Shown here one piece after another: positions 29,217-47,468 of a stretch of 64,000 nucleotides of DNA. This DNA comes from Sipunculus nudus. Taxonomy: Eukaryota > Annelida > Sipuncula > Golfingiida > Sipunculidae. Each line of letters starts with the position of its first letter. Position 1 is the stretch's first letter. The stretch is from the NCBI GenBank assembly GCA_026874595.1, contig CM049307.1, forward strand, positions 41,174,362 to 41,238,361, written 5' to 3'. The notes beneath the pieces are model-generated. The model had not been told where the DNA came from. It was given only the letters and a program-made list of their open reading frames with translations, and made no database searches. The position numbers and the translations under genes are program-made.

Positions 29217-31045
29217 ATCAACTAGAATACAGGTAGTCAACAAGCAACTACGTGTATCCGCCGAAATCAGAGTGGGACGGGTGAAGTGAGGCATGGATTG
29301 AGTGGCAAGGGGAAATAGAGTGAGGTGTGTTGCATATAAGCATGGATGTCTGCAGCCGAAATGTGTATGTAGGTGGCGCCACCTGCCACAAAATTCTGAA
29401 TTTTATCCAAGTTGTATACAATTGCAAAATTTTAGGCAGATAAGTGAAACCACTGCTGAGATATGAGTGATTTTATCCCAAGGCAGACAAACAGATGGAC
29501 ACTGTACAAAAATGGTTGCAGGTGATGCTACCAGTGTTGTGTATGATAAAGAGCTATATGAGAATTATACACATGCAAAATTTCAGGGGGATATGTCAAA
29601 ACAGTCCTGAGATATAAGCCTGAATGTCTGCAGCGTAAACAAATGTAGGTGGCGCCACCTGCCACAAAATCTAACTAGAATATCAGCAAAAGCTGACAAA
29701 AGCCCTCAGCCAAAAGAACAGTGTTTAGAGGTGGTAACTGTAACAAGTACTAAATATCTGTTCTCACATGGATGTATATCTGTACATGTCTCAGTTATAA
29801 ATTTAAAATGGAGAGGTATGTACCATGATTCATAACAATCCACCAAATGCTTCCTGAAAAATAAGCTTCTAAGTTTTATTCTATTATAAGCTCTGTGACC
29901 TTGAAAAGTAGGTCAAGGTCACCCATCTTTGAACATGAACGAGATTTTTGTCGATATACATCTTCACCAAAGAAATAAAATTCCTATTGTGAATCCTTTT
30001 AGAGAAAAATCAAAGAAAAATTCAATAAAAAATCAGAAATTGCAGGTGGCGCCCCCAAACTTGTGCAGCAGTTACAGACCATCAGTCCCTATGATCATAG
30101 TAAGTATTGTGAAAATCCATCCAATGGTTCCTGAGAAATAAGCTTCTAAATGTTTTTTCTATAATCAGCTCTAAAACGTAGAAAAATAGGTCAAGGTCAC
30201 CAATCTTCGAACTTGACCGAGATTTTGTCAATATACATCTTCACCGAAAAAATAAAATTCTTACGGTGAATCCTTTTCGAGATATCCCGCTCACAAGCCC
30301 AAAGTTGAAAAATCCGATAAAAATTCAATAAAAATCAGAAACTGTAGGTGGCGCCACCAAACTTGTATAGCAGGTACAGACTATCAGTCCCAATAATCAT
30401 AGTAAGTTTTGTGAAAATCCACCAAATGGTTCCTGAGTAATAAGCATCTAAGTGTTTTTCTATAATCAGCTCTAAAATGTAGAAAAATAGGTCAAGGTCA
30501 CCCATCTTCGAACTTGACCAAGATTTTGTCGATATACATCTTTACCGAGGAAATAAAATTCTGACGGTGAATCCTTTTCAAGATATCCCGCTCACAAGGT
30601 AAAAGTTAACGGACGCCGGACGGACGGACGGACAGCTTGGGTGACGACAATAGCCTATCAGCCTAAGGGCTGAGGGCTAAAAAGCTATCCAAAATGTATA
30701 AACATGCAAAATTTTAGGCAGATAAGTAAAACCACTATTGAAATATGAGTGATTTTAGCCGACGGTAGACAAACAGACGGACACTGTGCTAAAATTGCAG
30801 GTGGTGCCACCAGTTTTGCGTATGATAAAAAGCTATGTCAGATCTACACACAAGCAAAATTTTGGCCGTATCAGTCAAACAGTTCCCAAGATATGAGCTT
30901 GGATGTCTGCAGCATTAACTAAATGTAGGTGGCGCCACCTGTCCTAAAATCAAGAAAGCTATCCAGGATGTATGCACATGCAAAATTTCAGGTGATTAGT
31001 CCAACCAATGCAGAGATATGAGTGATTTTATCCCAAGGCATTTTT
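29217..31045 (+). mobile_element. Helentron/pearl-like element, copy 2, with a nested insertion
   Basis: Same 5' end as 2851 (ATCAACTAGAATACAGG, then gcgactac-like hairpin bases, then GAAGTGAGGCATGGAT). Core units carry GGTGGCGCCACC at 29372, 29648 and 30928. The element is interrupted at about 29673-30681 by another element and then resumes in the same core unit with gctatccaaaatgtataaac. It fades near 31045 without a visible 3' hairpin. Confidence 0.7.
29673..30681 (+). mobile_element. Nested Helentron-like element (~1 kb)
   Basis: Begins AACTAGAATATCAGCAAAAG with AAAGCCCTCAGCC near 29698-29711. It then has three ~300 bp core units (aggtcaaggtcaccc.., ..aaattcaataaaaatcag, GGTGGCGCCACC-type site, ..tggttcctgag). 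These are followed by ggacgccggacggacggacg (30611-30630) and a terminal hairpin TAGCC..TCAGCC/GGCTGA.GGCTA at 30651-30679 with AAAA. The 5' CCCTCAGCC is complementary to the 3' GGCTGAGGG. It splits a core unit of the surrounding element. Confidence 0.75.
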
Positions 31046-31692
31046 CGACCTTGATATAGAAACATGAAAATTTCCTCTTCCACCTTTACCAGAAACTGCA
31101 CTTAATTCCAGCCAAAAATATTATCCTTCATGTACCATCCACTTTGACTGCCAAGCCACATATAACAGATGCATATTTATGGACACATGTCATTAACCTG
31201 TAACTGATATTTAAAATTTTAAATGATATTTTATAACAATGCTGGTTCATGAAAGTTTAACTGAAAAATGTACAAATAAACATTTTGCCCACAGCACCCC
31301 GACACTCCTCAAAGATTTACTAAAATCGGCCAACTAAGATTATCTTACATTAGGAACAGTAGAATGATGAACTGATGCACCAGCTTGTATGACCTCATAA
31401 TTTAGTCAAACTAGCATTCCATATATATGCATATGCAGTAAGAGTGTCAGTGGAACACATGCACATGCAACTAGAGAACAGATTCCATTTATACATGTGT
31501 ATGCAGTATTTATGCAGCAAAGCTGAGGACAGTCTTGTAGGAGCAGAGAAGTCAACTGTCATCTGCCCGAGGAATAACCTTTCACTGTCATTAATGTTTG
31601 GAAATCCCCTGTCTGTTAGCATCAATATATATGCGTTTTCACTTGTTAAGAGCCACTGATATCTGCTGCGTACACATATATGCATATATATG

Positions 31693-34600
31693 CAGGGTTC
31701 CCACACCTTGGCCAAACCAGTGTTCCAGGAGTTTTCCAGGATTTTTCAGGTAAACAATTTTGATTTTCCAGGAGTCCACTGTGTATGTGTGGAGTTTTCT
31801 ACACTAACATTATTTACACTTTCAGGGCTGACTTAAGGGCTGGCTGTATGGGACATGTATAATTTGTTTTTAATCCAATTATTTTTACAATTAAATGTCT
31901 AAGACAAAATGAGAACTTAAATGTGCCTGAAATTGAAAAGTAACTGAAAAGTATTGAAAAGTAACTGAAAAGAATTACTAAAATTTGTCTTAGTTTGTCA
32001 TTAAGTTATTAAATTGTGGCATTTTATCACTCTCCATAAAAAGAGTACTGAAATGAGCAAACATCATATATTTACTAAGCACTGGAACTGGAAGTGCCTG
32101 AATGAATTAAAGTGTGAGAGATTAGCAAAAAGTATTGAAAAGTTATTTTAAAGTACTGCCTCAGTTTATGTAATTCAAAGATTTTCAAAAATATACTTTC
32201 ACATGAAAGTGGACTGAAATACACTGAAAAGGATACAGGTAAAAAATATTTCTTTTATATTTAACAAGTAATTTTGCCGAGTATTTAAAAATAGTACTTA
32301 CAGACATATAATTGCAGAAGTATTCAAACCAATAAATAAAATCAACAGCCAGACACTTCTGTGAGTCTTATGCATTGTGAGGCAAGTTAAGATGCATTTT
32401 AATTTTTTAAAGAAAAATTTGTTCATATATTAAATAAATGACACTGAATAGTGTTTAGCAGTAGAACAAAAGTACAGTACTTGCAGGCACTAGCACTCAT
32501 CATTTTATAATATAACATCAAGAGTAGCATTGCTTGGCTATTGTAAAACCATTAATGAAACCTTTTAAAACACAACGAAGTATTTAACAGCATAAAGTCA
32601 CCTTTAACAAGAAGCACATGCAGTGCTCAAGGAAAATTTTATACTAATCACAATGTGTATAATATATTGTATAAATGATGATTCCTCAAATTGCCCTGCG
32701 TTTCTGCCAGTGCTGGACTGGTTTACAAATGGGTGAAAATTAAGTAAAAAATATCACAAACAGAAACAGGTTTTAATCAATATACAGGAGGGAAAAAATC
32801 CTACTGGATCAAATGATATTAAAGAAGATATGTCTGAAATAATGTGTGCAATAGAAAATCACCTAATGTAGTCTGTTAGCCACATTTGATTTTGAGCAAG
32901 TCTGTAATTCAATAGGTCTGGAGCCCTCATAGGCACCAATGATCCCTGTGAAATTGGAAAAAGCTGCAGTAGATTGTTGTTGAGTTATCACGCGCGAAAG
33001 AAAATCAGCGATCAGGCTGTGGCCGCCATATTGTAATTCAGACAGGCCTGTTATTCAATAGGTCTGGAGACCTCATAGGTACCAATCATCCCTGTGAATT
33101 TGGGAAAGCTGCAGTATGTTGTTGCCGAGTTATTGCGCGTGAAAGAAAATCAGCGATTGGGCTGTGGCGGCCATGCTGAAATTCCAACAGGTCTGTTATT
33201 CAGTAGGTCTGGAGAGCTTACAGGTACCAATCATCACTATGCATTTGGGAAAGCTGCAGTAGATTGTTGTTGAGTTATCAAGCACGAAAGAAAATCAGCG
33301 ATTGGGCTGTGGCGGCCATACTGGAATTCCGACAGGTCTGTAATTATATAGGTCTGGAGCCCTCATAGGTACCATTAACCCCTGTGAATTTGGGAAAGCT
33401 GCAGTAGGTTGTTGTTGAGTTATCGTACGCGAAAGAACAGTGATCACTATAGGGCACCGCTTGTCAAGCGGGGCCCTAACAAGTCTGTCAAAAGTAATTA
33501 ACTGACCACCAGAACAAATAGAGTAAAAACATATTGAAATTTCCAGATCTAAGCCATTAAGATTGCATTACACAGCTAATGTAAACCTCCTTGGATTAAA
33601 AACCCTGATAAACACAAAAATTAGTCTACAGATTTTAACAAATATTTGGTGGTAACACATCAAACACTTTTCAATGAGGGCTCATTAAAATGTTTATTCT
33701 TGAACAATCTCTTTCATGCAGAACAAAACTTTCTGACTAATTGCATGAAAAATGAAGACATAATTTTGGTTATTTTTTGTTCTTTCAGTAACTTTTTGAT
33801 ACTTTACAGTAATTGCTATAACATATTCTTAGCAAATGTTAATGGTAGTTCATTCAGTGAAGGTTCAGGTTAAATTACTTATTTTTGAACAAATTTGTTT
33901 TTCTTTTATGAAGAGTGATAAACTGCACACATGTCACTAGGAGTGTAACAATGAATCAAAGAACTGATGCATTGAATCGCATGCCCTAAATTAAATTGTA
34001 ATTGATTATTAACCTCTGAAATTATTCATTTGGATTATTATTTTTAGACAGAAAAGTCGAATCTCCTTATGAAGTATGAACCTGAAATCTGCTTTAAGCA
34101 TTTGCTGGTTGATCACTCCACTCATAAATGGCTGCAACAAACAGACAGGGAACTACATTTTCTTTTATTTTCTGTAATATACTAAACATCTTTTTTGGTA
34201 AATTGCTTTATTTTTTTAAAGTCTCAAATGAAGTACCTTAAAAAGAATTGAATCAAGAATTAAATCAAAGGTACAGAATCTATTTACAGGCCTACAACTC
34301 ACCCACTTCATGATGGGATATAACTGCTTTGAGGTAAATTGTTGGTGTTTTCTGTTTTTTTTTCTTGTCTATCTTTGCCTTTTCATTTCTTTTTTGTTTA
34401 TTATTTTGTCTTCTCAATATTTTTTTTTGTAAATTAAGGTATTTTTGGGCAACTTTTGGTACTTTTCATTGTTTAGCACAACCCAAACATTTGTCTGATA
34501 ATACTGTCCAGTGTCCATATCAAAGCCAACAATGCAATAACAGCAATTAAGGGGAGTAAGGGTAAATAGAGAGAAAATTGAAGCCATCCGAATCTCAGGT

Positions 34601-35165
34601 GAGATTTAAGAAGCCAGTTTTTCATTCCTGCAGTCTTTACACTTTCCTGGTGGCATGGCGTTTGTGAATAATTATTATAAAAAGACATGTATCTCACAGG
34701 AGCAACTGCCAATGACTGAAAGTACCAAACCCCAAATGGTCAAGCAAACTAAGTAGAGGACAACTCAACTAACTTACATAGCAACTGGACATTTAAACAG
34801 CAAGTGTCAGGGTTTCCAGTGACCCTTGCACCCTGCTGGGGAGTGAGTGTGATTACTGATAGAAACAGCCATCAAGGGCTGCAGGAACCCTCAGAGTGCT
34901 GCATAGGGTCATTAACCCAACTGACCAAATTAGTTAGCATGCAACCAACAGCAGGGACTGTGACTGATTTATACAACATCATGTGTACCAGCACTTATCA
35001 GCTATGTAGTGCACAGATTCAATACTCAATTCAATATTGCCAGTCAAATGCTAATCTTCAGGAGTTTCCAGGAAGATTTTGCAACTTCCTGGATATTCCA
35101 GGACATTCGAGGAAGGATTCAAATTTCCAGGACTTTCCAGGAATTCCAGGAGGCAGGGAACCCTG
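31693..35165. mobile_element. Possible 3.5 kb hAT-like element (paired CAGGGTTCCC ends)
   Basis: The left end reads CAGGGTTCCCACACCTTGGC followed by ccaggagttttccaggattt. The right end is the inverse: several ttccaggac/ttccagga phrases, then AGGCAGGGAACCCTG. Flanks share only 6 bp (tatatg), shorter than the 8 bp expected for hAT. The interior has no recognised transposase and includes the 145 bp repeats at 32890-33480. These could also be two separate short elements of one family. Confidence 0.5.
32890..33480 (+). repeat. Four tandem ~145 bp core repeats with terminal hairpin
   Basis: Repeat anchors gtctgtaattc-type at 32900, 33046, 33191 and 33336 give a period of 145-146 bp. Units contain aataggtctggagccctcat, gggaaagctgcagtaggttg and gaaagaaaatcagcgat. 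The array ends with a hairpin AGGGC.CCGCTT-gtc-AAGCGG.GCCCT at 33451-33477. The layout fits the core-repeat and terminal-hairpin part of a pearl/Helentron-like element. Confidence 0.8.
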
Positions 35166-35328
35166 TATATGGAATCACTCCAAGATAATATGTCAAATTC
35201 CAATACTAATACACATATATACAGCATACACATATATGGAAGACCACTGTAAGCATATTTAAAATCATTGCATTATCATATATTCGGATGTATAATTTCA
35301 ATGAAGAGAGAAAATAACCAGTACTTAC

Positions 35329-35373
35329 AGATTGTACACCTTATAATGGTCCCTGTGTTTTGATTCCAAAAAC
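35329..35373 (-). CDS. PTEN: PTEN coding exon 3 (45 nt micro-exon)
   Basis: A 45 nt exon flanked by TTGTAG and GTAAGT, equal in length and phase to human exon 3. It completes the Arg codon and reads FLESKHRDHYKVYN plus CT of a Leu codon, against FLDSKHKNHYKIYNL in human. It lies 652 bp after exon 2. It is too short to stand out as an open frame and was found by homology and by splice-phase continuity. The consensus donor GTAAGT lies at 35328-35323. Confidence 0.93.
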
Positions 35374-41347
<5,974 letters not shown>

Positions 41348-42029
41348 TAGTGTTGGGACGATATGAGTTTTTGACATCATGATAATTATTCAAATTTTGT
41401 CGCGATATACTGTGATATTGCAATATTATTAATTATAATATATAGTCCTATGGCAGCCATTAATGAGCCATCAATAGTAATATTTATCAACAGCCACCTT
41501 TACGGTCTTGGCTTTATACCAGGGCTAAACTATTAATATCATTTATACCCACTGGGCCAGTACCACAACATGACTCATTAGGTTATGTAAGTTGCATGAA
41601 GGCGCTGCAGGTGTGCACGCTTATAGGCTAGGGAACTCCTACGGCCTGCCCCCATCGTCAAATCACGCTTGCCAGAACTTTCCACCATGTTTCCTATAAC
41701 TACATAAAAGCGGAACAATCCCAGAGAATTTTCGGAGAGCATGTCATACACATACACGTATGCACACGGTTCCACCAGCATACAGGTATTCAGATGCACG
41801 AGGTTTAAAATAATTAATGTGATTCTTGAAAATATATTTATTTTAAACAAAGGTAAACTCTTATGATACCAATTTTCCGAAAAAAATACTCAAAGGCTTG
41901 CCTGTGAACCAACATCGTAGACAAAAAATGCATATCGTGATATTGCAATAACAGGAAAATTGACAGTGCGATTACCGTAGCTGTCAGATATCATGAAAAT
42001 ACTGTATACCTGTAACCGTCCAAACCTTA
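41348..42029. mobile_element. hAT-like non-autonomous element (682 bp)
   Basis: Flanked by a perfect 8 bp duplication ATTAACAC (41340-41347 and 42030-42037). Imperfect terminal inverted repeats: left TAGTGTTGGGACGATATGAG, right the complement of TAAGGTTTGGACGGTTACAG. Both arms go on to share CATGAT and GATATTGCAATA motifs. The 8 bp duplication suggests the hAT superfamily. No transposase. Confidence 0.8.
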
Positions 42030-42761
42030 ATTAACACCTGAATGCAAATTCTTTCCTTGTCGCATAGGTTATAGCCAGGGGTGTTAATTTCCCTGAACTT
42101 ATATTATAACAAATCAGGATGATTCACTGTCTGTTGAGTATGCTTCCTGATATGACCCTTTTTGTCAAGACTGATCTTGACATTACCTTGAGCTAAAACA
42201 CTGTATTCAGGAAACAGGTCATAAGGATTGTGTGTATTGTGTTAATAATTATATGACTTACATTCCATAAATAGTAAATTCCCAAGTAACAAGCAGAACT
42301 GAAGCTATGAACAGTTACAAATACCAAAGTTAATAGCCCCTTTACAAAAAATCTTCCTAGAAACTAAATTTGACTCAAGTGAGAAAACATATTATACATG
42401 TATCCTTCTAAACTACATAGTAATTGTCTTAATCATCATTAATCCCTCTAGAGGCTCATTGTGATATCATCATTTTAAAATCCAATGAAATCTGTCCTAA
42501 CCCCCTGGACTACTTATAAATAGTAGACCCCCCCCCCAATATGGACATTACTTTGACCAGTCTCAGTGAGTGAACTTTGATCAATGGTTTAGCAGTGTTT
42601 CTTCAGACATAAGAGGAAAACTTTCCTTTTATGTATTATTCACTTTGATCCATAAAAGAAGACTTTTGATGTTGTCAAATTGTTACATTATTTCATTTAA
42701 ACAATATTTTTTTTTTACATTTTACTGAATTTACATTGTAATATTTCAAAGTAATTAAAAG

Positions 42762-42764
<3 letters not shown>

Positions 42765-42810
<46 letters not shown>
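42765..42810. repeat. (AT)n microsatellite
   Basis: About 46 bases of alternating AT within PTEN intron 1. Just beyond it, two near-identical segments (gacaagaaaactgttgt..atttcataaaatgtgcaca..tgtaaactgag) lie in tandem at about 42817-42869 and 42870-42922. Confidence 0.95.
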
Positions 42811-42814
<4 letters not shown>

Positions 42815-43487
42815 AGGACAAGAAAACTGTTGTTAATTTCATAAAATGTGCACATTGTAAACTGAGAAATTGACAAGAAAACTGTTGTAAATTTCATAAA
42901 ATGTGCACACTGTAAACTGAGAAAATATCCTGAATTTAGGCATATATTTTTTTAAAAATATACAAACAGGATCATATACTGAAACCATAATGCTATTTTG
43001 AATCAGATGATGGTAAAAAGCTGAACATTTCAATATATTATCATCTTTCAGAGACCTTATAATAATAATTAATACTCATTTTAAGGAGTCTTCACAAATT
43101 TTCAGTTTATTAGGGATACTTATCATTGCTGGGGAAAGACAAATTATTGATATGATTATGAATCAAGTATATTTTAGTGACAGGTTTTAATTTGAAGATA
43201 TACATGCTCACAATATGTCCGGATCCCAATCAAAAATGACAAAATCTGGCCTGGTCCAGTTTAGAATAAGCGTAGACCAGTTCTAAACTGAGAAGCATGA
43301 TGAAGCCTGCTCCAGTTAGAACTGGCCTGGACCAGGTCCCAATTGAGATCTGGCCTAGGCTACTTCTAAACTGGACTTGATTTAGTTCTGGCCTGTGATA
43401 TATACATATATATATATATATTTATTACCATATATGTATCATCTGTTTGAAAAGTAACAGTGAAATATCTAGTTAAAAAAAGGATAC

Positions 43488-43575
43488 ATGTCAGGTCAAG
43501 GTCAAAGCCATCTTCAGTATACCTTCTCTTATTTTTGCTGACCAAGGATTTCACCGAATTAAATAGTGTAGCCAT
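43488..43575 (-). CDS. PTEN: PTEN coding exon 1 (N-terminal PIP2-binding motif)
   Basis: Encodes 29 residues plus one base, starting MATLFNSVKSLVSKNKRRY and continuing TEDGFDLDLT. The NKRRY..EDGFDLDLT stretch is the PTEN signature and corresponds to human residues about 12-26. The basic NKRR cluster is the phosphoinositide-binding motif that brings the enzyme to membranes. The start ATG has A at -3 and G at +4, a strong eukaryotic context. The exon ends in phase 1 (ACAT before GTATCC), and the donor hexamer and phase match those I recall for human PTEN exon 1. The N-terminus is three residues longer than in human and its first eight residues differ. A nine-base upstream frame (ATG GAT TAA, 43604-43596) sits 20 bases before the start. 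Confidence 0.95.
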
Positions 43576-44680
43576 TTTTAACCTTCCTTTTTCCTTTAAT
43601 CCATGTGTCTCCTAGAGGACCAAACTTCTTTTCCTTGTAACAGGGTTACACACGTTGTACAATGCAAAACTTCCTCAGCACTTAACAGTGATGCGTTCTT
43701 AAATCTCCAGCGTCCTGTGAACTTTGTTACACATGTGAAACCACTTAACTCAAATGACGAAACATATCTGCAAGCTTGTCAAATTTTATCCCCAACTCAA
43801 AGAGCAGTTACATTTTCGGGAAGTGAAGATATAATTCCTGTCCTTGCCATTTCCAGAAATGACTGAACGTCAACAGCGCATCCAGGCTTTAAACTGCTTT
43901 TCGATTAAAAAGGGATATTTTCCTAGAATTATTTTGTTGACACTTCAGTTCTGATAATAATGCTAAGTAATAACAGCAGAAAAACAACGACCTCCTGTGA
44001 AATCCCACCTGCACGAAGACTGCCGCTCAAGTACCTTTAGGATCGACACCGGCCAACCCCCTTTCAGGCTTCTGACAGACTGATAAACCAGGCCTAATTC
44101 TGTATCAGATTATATGTTACAAGTACACGTTACGGTAGTTATAAATTTCTCCAAAGTAAATCACATTTGCAGGAAATTACAACGAACTGTCAGCTGAGCG
44201 TCTGTTCATCATGCTGAGTTTGAACACTATCAGCAGTGAAACCACAACATAAGTTGGCTTGTCACCTTTTGACTCCCGTGTACAGCCTACAGGTTTGTTT
44301 CGCTCCTGAACGCCTACTGCCTGTCCGAGCCCGGACGGCCCCGTGTCAGGGTTTCCAGCGATTTAAAATATGATCAACCGTAGGATTCCATACCGACCGC
44401 GTATTTCCAATACTGAGCTACCAGTGTGGCAGCCTTCAGAAGAGTGACAACTCTGTTTTCCGTTCTCTTTTCCTCGTGCTTGGATGTCAGAGTTATGCCT
44501 TGATCGATAATGGCGTCATAACACAGTGCAACCACATATCCAAAAACCGCAATAATCTAGTCCCATAACATTAGCTTGGAATTCACCACCAGGGCACATT
44601 GAATGGTTTTATGAAGTTGTTGGTTGTGCTTATGAGCTATGTGAAGGACTAATGACTTTTTATACAGGGAATTTCTTTTT
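43576..44680 (-). other. PTEN: PTEN 5' leader region
   Basis: Sequence upstream of the PTEN start, GC-richer than the intron. It contains the tiny upstream frame ATG GAT TAA (43604-43596). Plus-strand open frame 43603-43866 overlaps here but has no recognisable family. The exact transcription start and any non-coding leader exon cannot be placed by eye. Confidence 0.5.
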
Positions 44681-44800
44681 TCATCACATTATACAAACCG
44701 GATGTACCGGACTATAATACAATTCATACGCGGAAGGGAAGTAATTTCCTCCGGTTACTTTAGCTTCTTGCCGCGAGAGGGCGACAGTATTGGTTTTAAA
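44680..44800 (-). promoter_or_regulatory. Probable PTEN promoter
   Basis: Read on the minus strand, this 120 bp has a CCAAT box (aaaaccaatactg), ETS-like sites (CGCGGAAGGG complement near 44733, ACCGGATGT near 44697) and a GC-rich element CGCCCTCTCGCGGC that also resembles a CTCF core. AT-rich DNA lies on both sides. This is the most promoter-like block upstream of PTEN exon 1. Confidence 0.35.
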
Positions 44801-45660
44801 GTGCGCTTGGGGTGAATCGAAGATTTCTCTTGAAACATCAAGATTGGTTTATCTTGTAAAATTCCATCGTGCAGACTTATATATTGACACTGCATGAAAA
44901 TCGCATTGGCTTAAGTTTTATTACTTTTCTTTATATTTAAAACAAGTGACATTTAAATGTCCAGAAAATTACGTTCTGAAAAGTCATTTAGCAGGGGTAA
45001 AATATTATTTGGGCATTCATTTGAATCATTCAAGAAATTAAATTGCATATTGTTATCTGATGGCTCTGTTTATTTATTATAACGCCGTAGTTATAAGCAC
45101 GATAGTGACATAAAACAGGATCGTTTTATGTTTTTTTATTACTTTTTCTACACAACAGCACTGGCCACTGTTTTATATATGGGGAAATTAATTGACCTGC
45201 ATGCACAGCGATGTAACCGCACGAAATATTAGTTTTGATGAAATTTTATTATACAAAAATATCATATTATATACATCGTTGAAAAAGCTATCTAAGATTT
45301 CGTTTTATATGAACATAGCAAGCAAAACTTAAAATGGAACGAGTAAACGGTAATATCCCAAGACCTTTTCATATATAAATTTAAGAGATAACATGATAAA
45401 AATTCAAACGAAATCTATCTGCATGGCATAGATATCAGCAGGTATCAAGAAAATGCAACAATGTTATACAGTTCAATAGGGTTTTTTATATATATAAAAA
45501 CGTCCATGACAAAATCTGAGTCTCCTGCATGCAGGAAGATTTATTTCATGATTCCGGGGGTCGGGTCTTGGCGGCTACATATATTTCCTTTAGTGACATT
45601 GACGCCATGCATCTTGTGGCCCCCATCAATAATAATTATGTAAGGACATTGTAGATGGGC
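44801..45660. other. Intergenic, nothing recognised
   Basis: AT-rich sequence upstream of PTEN; no exon, RNA gene or structured repeat seen. Confidence 0.4.
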
Positions 45661-46660
45661 AAACAAGGGACCCATGGCTCTCAACGCTCAGCTGGATTTG
45701 ACAATAAATAATTTTTATAAGCTTTAAAAAAATGTAGGTCCTGTGACCTTGACTTTTGAACTTGTGACTAATAAATCTGAGAACTTGCAGCATTTGATTT
45801 TCATAACAATCTTTTGAAAAAGTGGGTCTAATGATCTTTGACCTCTGACCAGGTAAACTAAAAATCTTTAGATTTATTCCACTTTTGGCATGTGAGCCAT
45901 AAGTGAATGATAGGAGGTTTGGGATGAAAAGTTTGATTTAAAATGCATCCACAATCTTTTTTAAAGGTGTTGGTCCTGTGACCTTTACTTTGACCTCGGG
46001 ACCCCAACTAATTTGTGGATACATTAGTCATATGACCTTGACCTTTGATCTTGAGACCCCAAAGTCCAAAATAATCTTCCCCTATTGGTAGGTGAACAAT
46101 ACCTGGAAGATGGACGGTTTGTGATGAATAGTTTGGCTAAAATGCATCCACAATCTTTTTAAGGAAATGGGTCCTGTAACCTTCACTTTTGACCTCATAA
46201 CCCCAAAGCCAGGGTTCTTACTTAAGTAGTGAGCCATATATAAGTCAAGTTGGAAACCAGTATGTCAAACCAAACTAGGGTTATCTTCTGGAAAATAATT
46301 GTGATCAGATGGCCCCGTGATCTTGACCTTTTACCTTGTGACCCCAAGTTCAATTAGGCTCTTCCCCTATTAACAAGTCAGCTATGTGCGCAAGATGGAA
46401 GGTTTGGGATGAAAATGTTTGCATAAAATGCATCTACAATCTTTTTAAATAAGTGGGTCCTGTGACCTTGAACTTTCAAAATCATTAGGAATCTTGCATT
46501 TGTGGTGGGCCATACATAAGTCAAGTTTGAAATCCATTTGTCAATCCAAACAGGAGTTATCATCTGAAATCAAATTTGAAGATGGTCGGACAGACGGACA
46601 GTCGAACAGTTGCATGGACGGATAGAGTGATTACTATAGGGCATCCGCTTATGGTCAATA
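45661..46660 (+). mobile_element. Helentron/pearl-like element rich in TGACCTTGACC motifs
   Basis: 5' end AAACAAGGGACCCATGGCTC followed by CAACGCTCAGCTGG, as at 25526. Core units repeat gtgggtcctgtgaccttgac, ttttgaccttgtgacccca and gatgaaaagtttg / aaaatgcatccacaatcttt. The tail has cggacagacggacagtcgaa and a decayed terminal hairpin (agggcatccgcttatggtc) related to that at 33451. Confidence 0.6.
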
Positions 46661-46734
46661 ATACCACCAGGTTTTGGGACACTAGATGAAACCACAACTG
46701 AGTAACTCACATAATTGGTGTCATTTTATAGTCT

Positions 46735-47085
46735 AAAAATAAAAAAAAGTAAAAATTAGAAAAAAATACAGGTGGCGTCACCAGTTTTTTTTTAACTGGC
46801 AAAACTAGTCCTCGTCAATATTCAAGGCAAGACTTATGACACTCCATGTATTAGTCATCAAGATACTGGAGGTTTTTCGCGATAATTTCCTTTCCGCGAA
46901 TTTGAAACCCTCATGAACAAAAAGACAACCATAGTATAGGTTTCCATGGAGATTTTTTTATTGATCTCCATGGATGTTAACTTAGAAGCTTACGGACGGG
47001 CGACCGGACGGCCCGGCGGACGACTGACAAAACGCGCCATATATACCTATACCTCACCTGTCTTTCGGTCACCTAAGCTTACAAA
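46735..47085 (+). mobile_element. 3' fragment of a Helentron/pearl-like element
   Basis: Contains CAGGTGGCGTCACCAG (one base off the palindrome seen elsewhere), a tetranucleotide-like run (gacgggcgaccggacggccc, 46994 onward) and a terminal stem TAGG-TGACC type (cctcacctgtctttcggtca / cctaagctta) ending near 47083. Confidence 0.5.
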
Positions 47086-47413
47086 AACGTCTAATGATAT
47101 TATTACTTATTGGTGAATATTTTATAAAGAAGACTCACGCAATATGGCTTACAACGGCCATGCAGATAGTTATGTGAAAACATATATACTTTGAACACTT
47201 TTCATATATTACGTCATGTATATTAAAGGGCATGCACGTATTCAATCCGAGCCTTTGTGCGTATTAACTTATCATGACAGTACTTAACAGAGGGAGATCC
47301 CTGGGCAGTTGCAGGGCAGGTATCATTTTAGCTCGACACATAAATACTTCATGGGATCCATTTGAAAATAAAATTAAATCGCGGCGAAATATTTTGTGTT
47401 AGCCAATGCTTGA

Positions 47414-47416
<3 letters not shown>

Positions 47417-47465
<49 letters not shown>
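47417..47465. repeat. (AT)n microsatellite
   Basis: About 49 bases of alternating AT, ending directly at the GTCAAGGCC end of the small element at 47466. Confidence 0.95.

Positions 47466-47468
<3 letters not shown>

Noticed and set aside
34804-35262. 152-codon plus-strand open frame
   Set aside because: Its last third lies over the ttccagga terminal repeats of a hAT-like element; no domain, no start or splice context.
43603-43866. 87-codon plus-strand frame opposite the PTEN leader
   Set aside because: No recognised family; likely a by-product of the GC-richer leader region.
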